The notes under the pieces are model-generated. The model worked only from the letters and a program-made list of their open reading frames with translations. It ran no database searches and was not told the origin of the DNA. From AP-15 sp963790875 (GTDB taxonomy: Bacteria > Pseudomonadota > Alphaproteobacteria > ATCC43930 > CGMCC-115725), in NCBI GenBank assembly GCA_963790875.1, contig CAWBQT010000003.1, positions 1,612,001 through 1,676,000 on the forward strand: 64,000 bases of DNA, read 5' to 3'. The position numbers and the translations under genes were made by a program. This document shows positions 61,219 to 64,000 of the stretch, piece by piece. Each line of letters opens with the position of its first letter. The first letter of the stretch is position 1.

Positions 61219-61247
61219 AATATAGGGCCGCCGCAGGCGCGCCGCAA
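61219..61247 (-). promoter_or_regulatory. sigma-70-like promoter of ssrA
   Basis: TTGCGG (61247-61242) and TATATT (61224-61219) are 17 bases apart and lie just upstream of the acceptor piece. Confidence 0.6.
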
Positions 61248-61429
61248 TCCTCCGGACTTCGGCGCCGGAAGGGTTCGGGCGGCTGCGGATTCGGCGGCGC
61301 TTTTGTCGGTAGTCCTGCGCGGCGCTCCGCAAAAGCGCGGATACCGCCGATATTTGGGGATAAGCGTCGCGGCGGGGCGATCTGGGATTAATCTGCGGCG
61401 TGTCGGCGACAACCGAGTTCAGGGTGCAC

Positions 61430-62369
61430 ATGCCGCTCAAACCCGAGCAACAGGACGAGGTCGCAAGCCGCCGGGCCGAGATCTCGCCGACGCGCCGCGC
61501 CACGGTGCCGGCACTCGAAGAGATCCTGTACGAGCCGATGTCGGTCCTCGACCACGGCTTCGTGCGGGTCGTCGATTACATGGGCGACGACGCGGCGGTG
61601 GTCCAGGCGGCGCGGGTCTCCTATGGCCGCGGCACCAAACGGGTCAGCGAAGATCAGGGATTGATCAACTACCTGATGCGCCATCGCCACACTACCCCGT
61701 TCGAGATGTGCGAAATCAAATACCATATCAAATTACCGATTTTCGTGGCGCGGCAGTGGATCCGGCACCGCACGGCCAACGTCAACGAATATTCAGCGCG
61801 CTATTCGATTCTCGACAACGAGTTCTATCTGCCGGCAGCGAAAGACCTGGCGGCGCAGGCGACAACGAACAGCCAAGGGCGCGACGAGATCCTGACGGCG
61901 GCGGCATCGCGTCGCGTTCTCGCTCTGTTGCGGGAAGACGCCGAGCGGGCCTATCAGAGCTATGCGGCGCTGCTGAACGACGCCTCCGGCGGCGCCCCGA
62001 TCGACCCCGAACGGCCGGGTCTGGCGCGCGAACTCGCCCGGATGAAGCTATCGCTCGATTTCTACACCCAGTGGTACTGGAAGATCGACCTGCACAATCT
62101 GATGCATTTCCTGGCGCTGCGCGCCGATCCGCACGCGCAATACGAGATCCGCGCCTACGCCGAAGTCATGCTCGGCGCGCTCGAAGCGCTGGGTCCCGAT
62201 GACCTATGCGGCGTTTCGCGAATACCGGCTGAACGCGGCGACGATCTCGGCGAAGGGCCTCGACGTCATCCGCGGGCTGCTCGCCGGCGAGACCGTCGCG
62301 CCGCAATCGAGCGGCCTTTCGGCGCGAGAGTGGCGCGAACTGATGGCGCTGCTTGGGCGTTCGGGCTAG
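61430..62369 (+). CDS. thyX: flavin-dependent thymidylate synthase ThyX, frameshifted
   Basis: ThyX methylates dUMP to dTMP using folate, FAD and NADPH. The signature WIRHRTANVNEYSARYS (RHRx7S) is present, with QAARVSYGRGTKRVSEDQGL and YWKIDLHNLMHFLALRADPH. Near 62190-62193 one extra G shifts the frame; the proper ending (MTYAAFREYRLNAATISAKG then GLSAREWRELMALLGRSG) is in the next frame and stops at 62369. ATG 61430 (MPLKPEQQDE) is chosen over GTG 61400. Loss of dTMP synthesis is unlikely to be tolerated, so the break may be a sequence error. Confidence 0.92.
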
Positions 62370-63050
62370 CCCAGGGCTGGCCCAGATTCCCATCGGTTTG
62401 GATTTGCGCCGCGGCCGAACTGGCGCCGGTGGTCCAGGCGTGCATTATCGGATAAGGGGAAATGACGACATTCCTTGGGGCGGTTGCCGATTCGATGAAA
62501 CCGGACCCTTCCGCGGCGTCGGGCGGCCGTGAGCCGGCCCGTCGCATTGACAAATCGGGATTGTTCTGATATGAAATTGTTATTATAGCATAAGTGGCGT
62601 CAATTCACCGCATTGGCGCCCAAACCGGTGCGCGACGGCCGGGAGGTAGATCGCCATTTTGGCGCTCCGGCTGCGACGAGGCCGAGCCGGAGCCGGTGCG
62701 TTCAGGCTGTGAATCGTCGCCATCTCGATGCCCAGATCGTTCGTCTAATGTCGTGTGCGGTTTGTCGGAGAAAGGGCAATGTCGGGATAGCCTGATGCTT
62801 CGCTGTTCGGCCGATTTAATTCCCTGCTCGGGCGAATTATTTCCGTGTTCCCTCGGCAGGGAATTGCCTTGGTAAGCCATTGATAAAGAGGGCGCTCTTT
62901 ATAAGAAATCGGACCGAATCGTGATTTTTCCCTTCATTTTCCCTTCGACCAGGGAAATGAGAGGCGTCATTGAAATCCGCTCTGCTCTCTGCTCCCGGCC
63001 GGCGAATATTACGCCGGGAAGTAGCGATCGCGGCAGCGACACATTTCGGG
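62370..63050. other. gap with palindromic repeat, between thyX and the CoA-binding gene
   Basis: About 680 bases without a credible gene. At 62819-62866 an inverted repeat has ends ATTCCCTG and CAGGGAAT, and further TTCCCT/AGGGAA words follow to about 62960. The stretch 62840-62990 is AT-richer than the flanks. It may be a dispersed repeat or mobile-element remnant. Frames on both strands look random. Confidence 0.45.
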
Positions 63051-63488
63051 TCAGCCTTTGAGAGGCGGCAGGCCGAGACGGGGGATCTCGATCGCCGGGC
63101 AGCGGTCCATGACGACGCGTAGACCGTGCGCCGCGGCGCGGGCGGCCGCCGCGTCGTCGCGCACCCCGAGCTGCATCCAGACTACCTTGGCTCCCTTGGC
63201 GATCGCCGCGTCGACGACCTCACCGGCGGCGGCGCTGCGGCGAAACACATCGACCATGTCGACGGGTTCGCCGATATCGGCGAGGCGCGCATAGCAATGC
63301 TCGCCGAGAAGGAGGGCACCCGCGGCGTTCGGGTTGACCGGGATCGTGCGATAGCCGCGCCGCTGCAGATAGGCCATGACCCGATGGCTCGGCCGCTCCG
63401 GCCGCGGGCTCGCCCCGACCACCGCGATGCTGCGCACCTCGGTCAGGATCCGACGCAGATAATCGTCGGAATAGTGTTCGTGTGCCAC
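63051..63488 (-). CDS. CoA-binding domain protein (YccU-like)
   Basis: A 145-residue Rossmann-fold protein with SIAVVGASPRPERPSHRVMA, the loop RGYRTIPVNPNAAGALLLGE, EPVDMVDVFRRS and WMQLGVRDDAAAARAAAHGL. This matches the small CoA-binding family. It probably binds CoA or a related nucleotide; its function in the cell is unknown. It follows the enoyl-CoA hydratase gene with a nine-base gap. Confidence 0.88.
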   Translation of the reverse strand: MAHEHYSDDYLRRILTEVRSIAVVGASPRPERPSHRVMAYLQRRGYRTIPVNPNAAGALLLGEHCYARLADIGEPVDMVDVFRRSAAAGEVVDAAIAKGAKVVWMQLGVRDDAAAARAAAHGLRVVMDRCPAIEIPRLGLPPLKG

Positions 63489-63497
63489 CGAACCGCG

Positions 63498-64000
63498 TCA
63501 GCGGTCCTGCCAGACGGGCGGACGCCTTTCGAGGAAGGCATCGATGCCTTCGGCCGCGTCCATCGCCAGCATGTTTGTCGTCATCACCTCGGCCGCGTAG
63601 CGGTAGGCGGCGGCGAGGTCGAGTTCGGCCTGGCGATAAAAGGCTTCCTTGCCGATCGCGACGGTCAATGCCGATTTGCCGGCGATGCGGCGCGCCAGAC
63701 CGTCAACCGCGTCGCGCAACAGGGCGCCCGGCACGACGCGGTTGACAAGCCCGATCTCGCGCGCCCGCATCGCGTCGATCGGCTCGCCGGTCAACAGCAT
63801 CTCGATCGCCGGCTTGCGGCCGACGGCGCGGCTCAACGCCACCATCGGCGTCGAACAGAACAGCCCGATATTGACGCCCGGCGTGGCGAACCGAGCCTCG
63901 TCGGCGGCGATCGCCAGATCGCAGCTGGCGACCAGCTGGCAGCCGGCCGCGGTGGCAATGCCGTGCACCTCGGCGATGACCGGCTTCGGCAGCCGGACGA
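63498..64000 (-). CDS. enoyl-CoA hydratase/isomerase family protein (5' end cut)
   Basis: The frame enters from the right edge of the window. It has VIAEVHGIATAAGCQLVASC, with the oxyanion-hole glycine, then DLAIAADEARFATPGVNIGL, GEPIDAMRAREIGLVNRVVP and the C-terminal AEGIDAFLERRPPVWQDR. These are crotonase-superfamily signatures; the GLFCSTPMVALSRAVGR stretch is like the ECHDC3 branch. The exact reaction is not determined. Confidence 0.92.
   Translation of the reverse strand, partial: VRLPKPVIAEVHGIATAAGCQLVASCDLAIAADEARFATPGVNIGLFCSTPMVALSRAVGRKPAIEMLLTGEPIDAMRAREIGLVNRVVPGALLRDAVDGLARRIAGKSALTVAIGKEAFYRQAELDLAAAYRYAAEVMTTNMLAMDAAEGIDAFLERRPPVWQDR

Noticed and set aside
1..64000. CRISPR array, prophage, integrase or biosynthetic gene cluster
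   Set aside because: No regularly spaced short repeats, phage structural genes, integrase or multi-domain synthase genes were seen.

Overview
The window looks like a chromosomal segment of a GC-rich alphaproteobacterium, possibly Rhodospirillales-like. The evidence is a two-piece (circularly permuted) tmRNA gene beside an alphaproteobacterial-type SspB gene and thyX, small YdcH/DUF465 proteins around purEK and ubiX, and the general protein character. The window edges cut cheA (left) and an enoyl-CoA hydratase gene (right).

From 1 to about 21.4 kb lies the first half of a nearly complete flagellar and chemotaxis island. On the minus strand it reads flgB-C-D-E-F-G-H-I-J-(orf)-K-L, fliC, fliD, fliS, flgM, a frameshifted XRE regulator, cheY, cheZ and cheA. 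flgA and flgN diverge on the plus strand from a shared promoter region at about 20.2 kb. This gene order, and the presence of FliA, FlgM, CheZ and a two-domain FlgJ, resemble beta/gammaproteobacterial systems more than the usual alphaproteobacterial one.

From 21.6 to 30.4 kb an accessory block splits the flagellar genes. It holds a GNAT acetyltransferase, an IS1634-type and an IS701-type transposase, a DsbD/ScsB-like thiol transporter, a secreted redoxin and a broken Cys-rich secreted protein.

From 30.4 to 49.05 kb the second flagellar half is a tightly packed minus-strand array transcribed toward lower coordinates: PilZ-like gene, fliE, F, G, K, M, N, a second fliQ, flhA, fliA, motA, motB, a small membrane protein, fliH, I, J, L, O, P, Q, R, flhB. 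Most neighbours overlap or are separated by only a few bases. Points of interest are two FliQ paralogues, a FliM without the usual CheY-binding peptide, a FliK with three exact-period 81-residue repeats and an FlhB with NPEH instead of NPTH.

From 49.6 to 52 kb are a MntA-like nucleotidyltransferase, a HicAB toxin-antitoxin pair, an AT-richer gene-poor stretch, a tRNA-Val(GAC) and a truncated second tRNA. From 52 kb to the end are housekeeping genes: a cystathionine beta-lyase-like gene, purK, purE, ubiX, a glutathione reductase, sspB, ssrA, thyX, a CoA-binding protein and the hydratase.

At least eleven single-base frame breaks interrupt otherwise well-conserved genes (XRE gene, fliD, flgE, IS701, the Cys-rich gene, flhA, fliG, fliF, thyX). 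Because they hit housekeeping and structural genes alike and no other decay is seen, base-calling or assembly errors are at least as likely as real pseudogenes. Short palindromic elements bounded by CTAG sit exactly at the 3' ends of flgL and flgE, and a group II intron domain V remnant lies just upstream of fliC.
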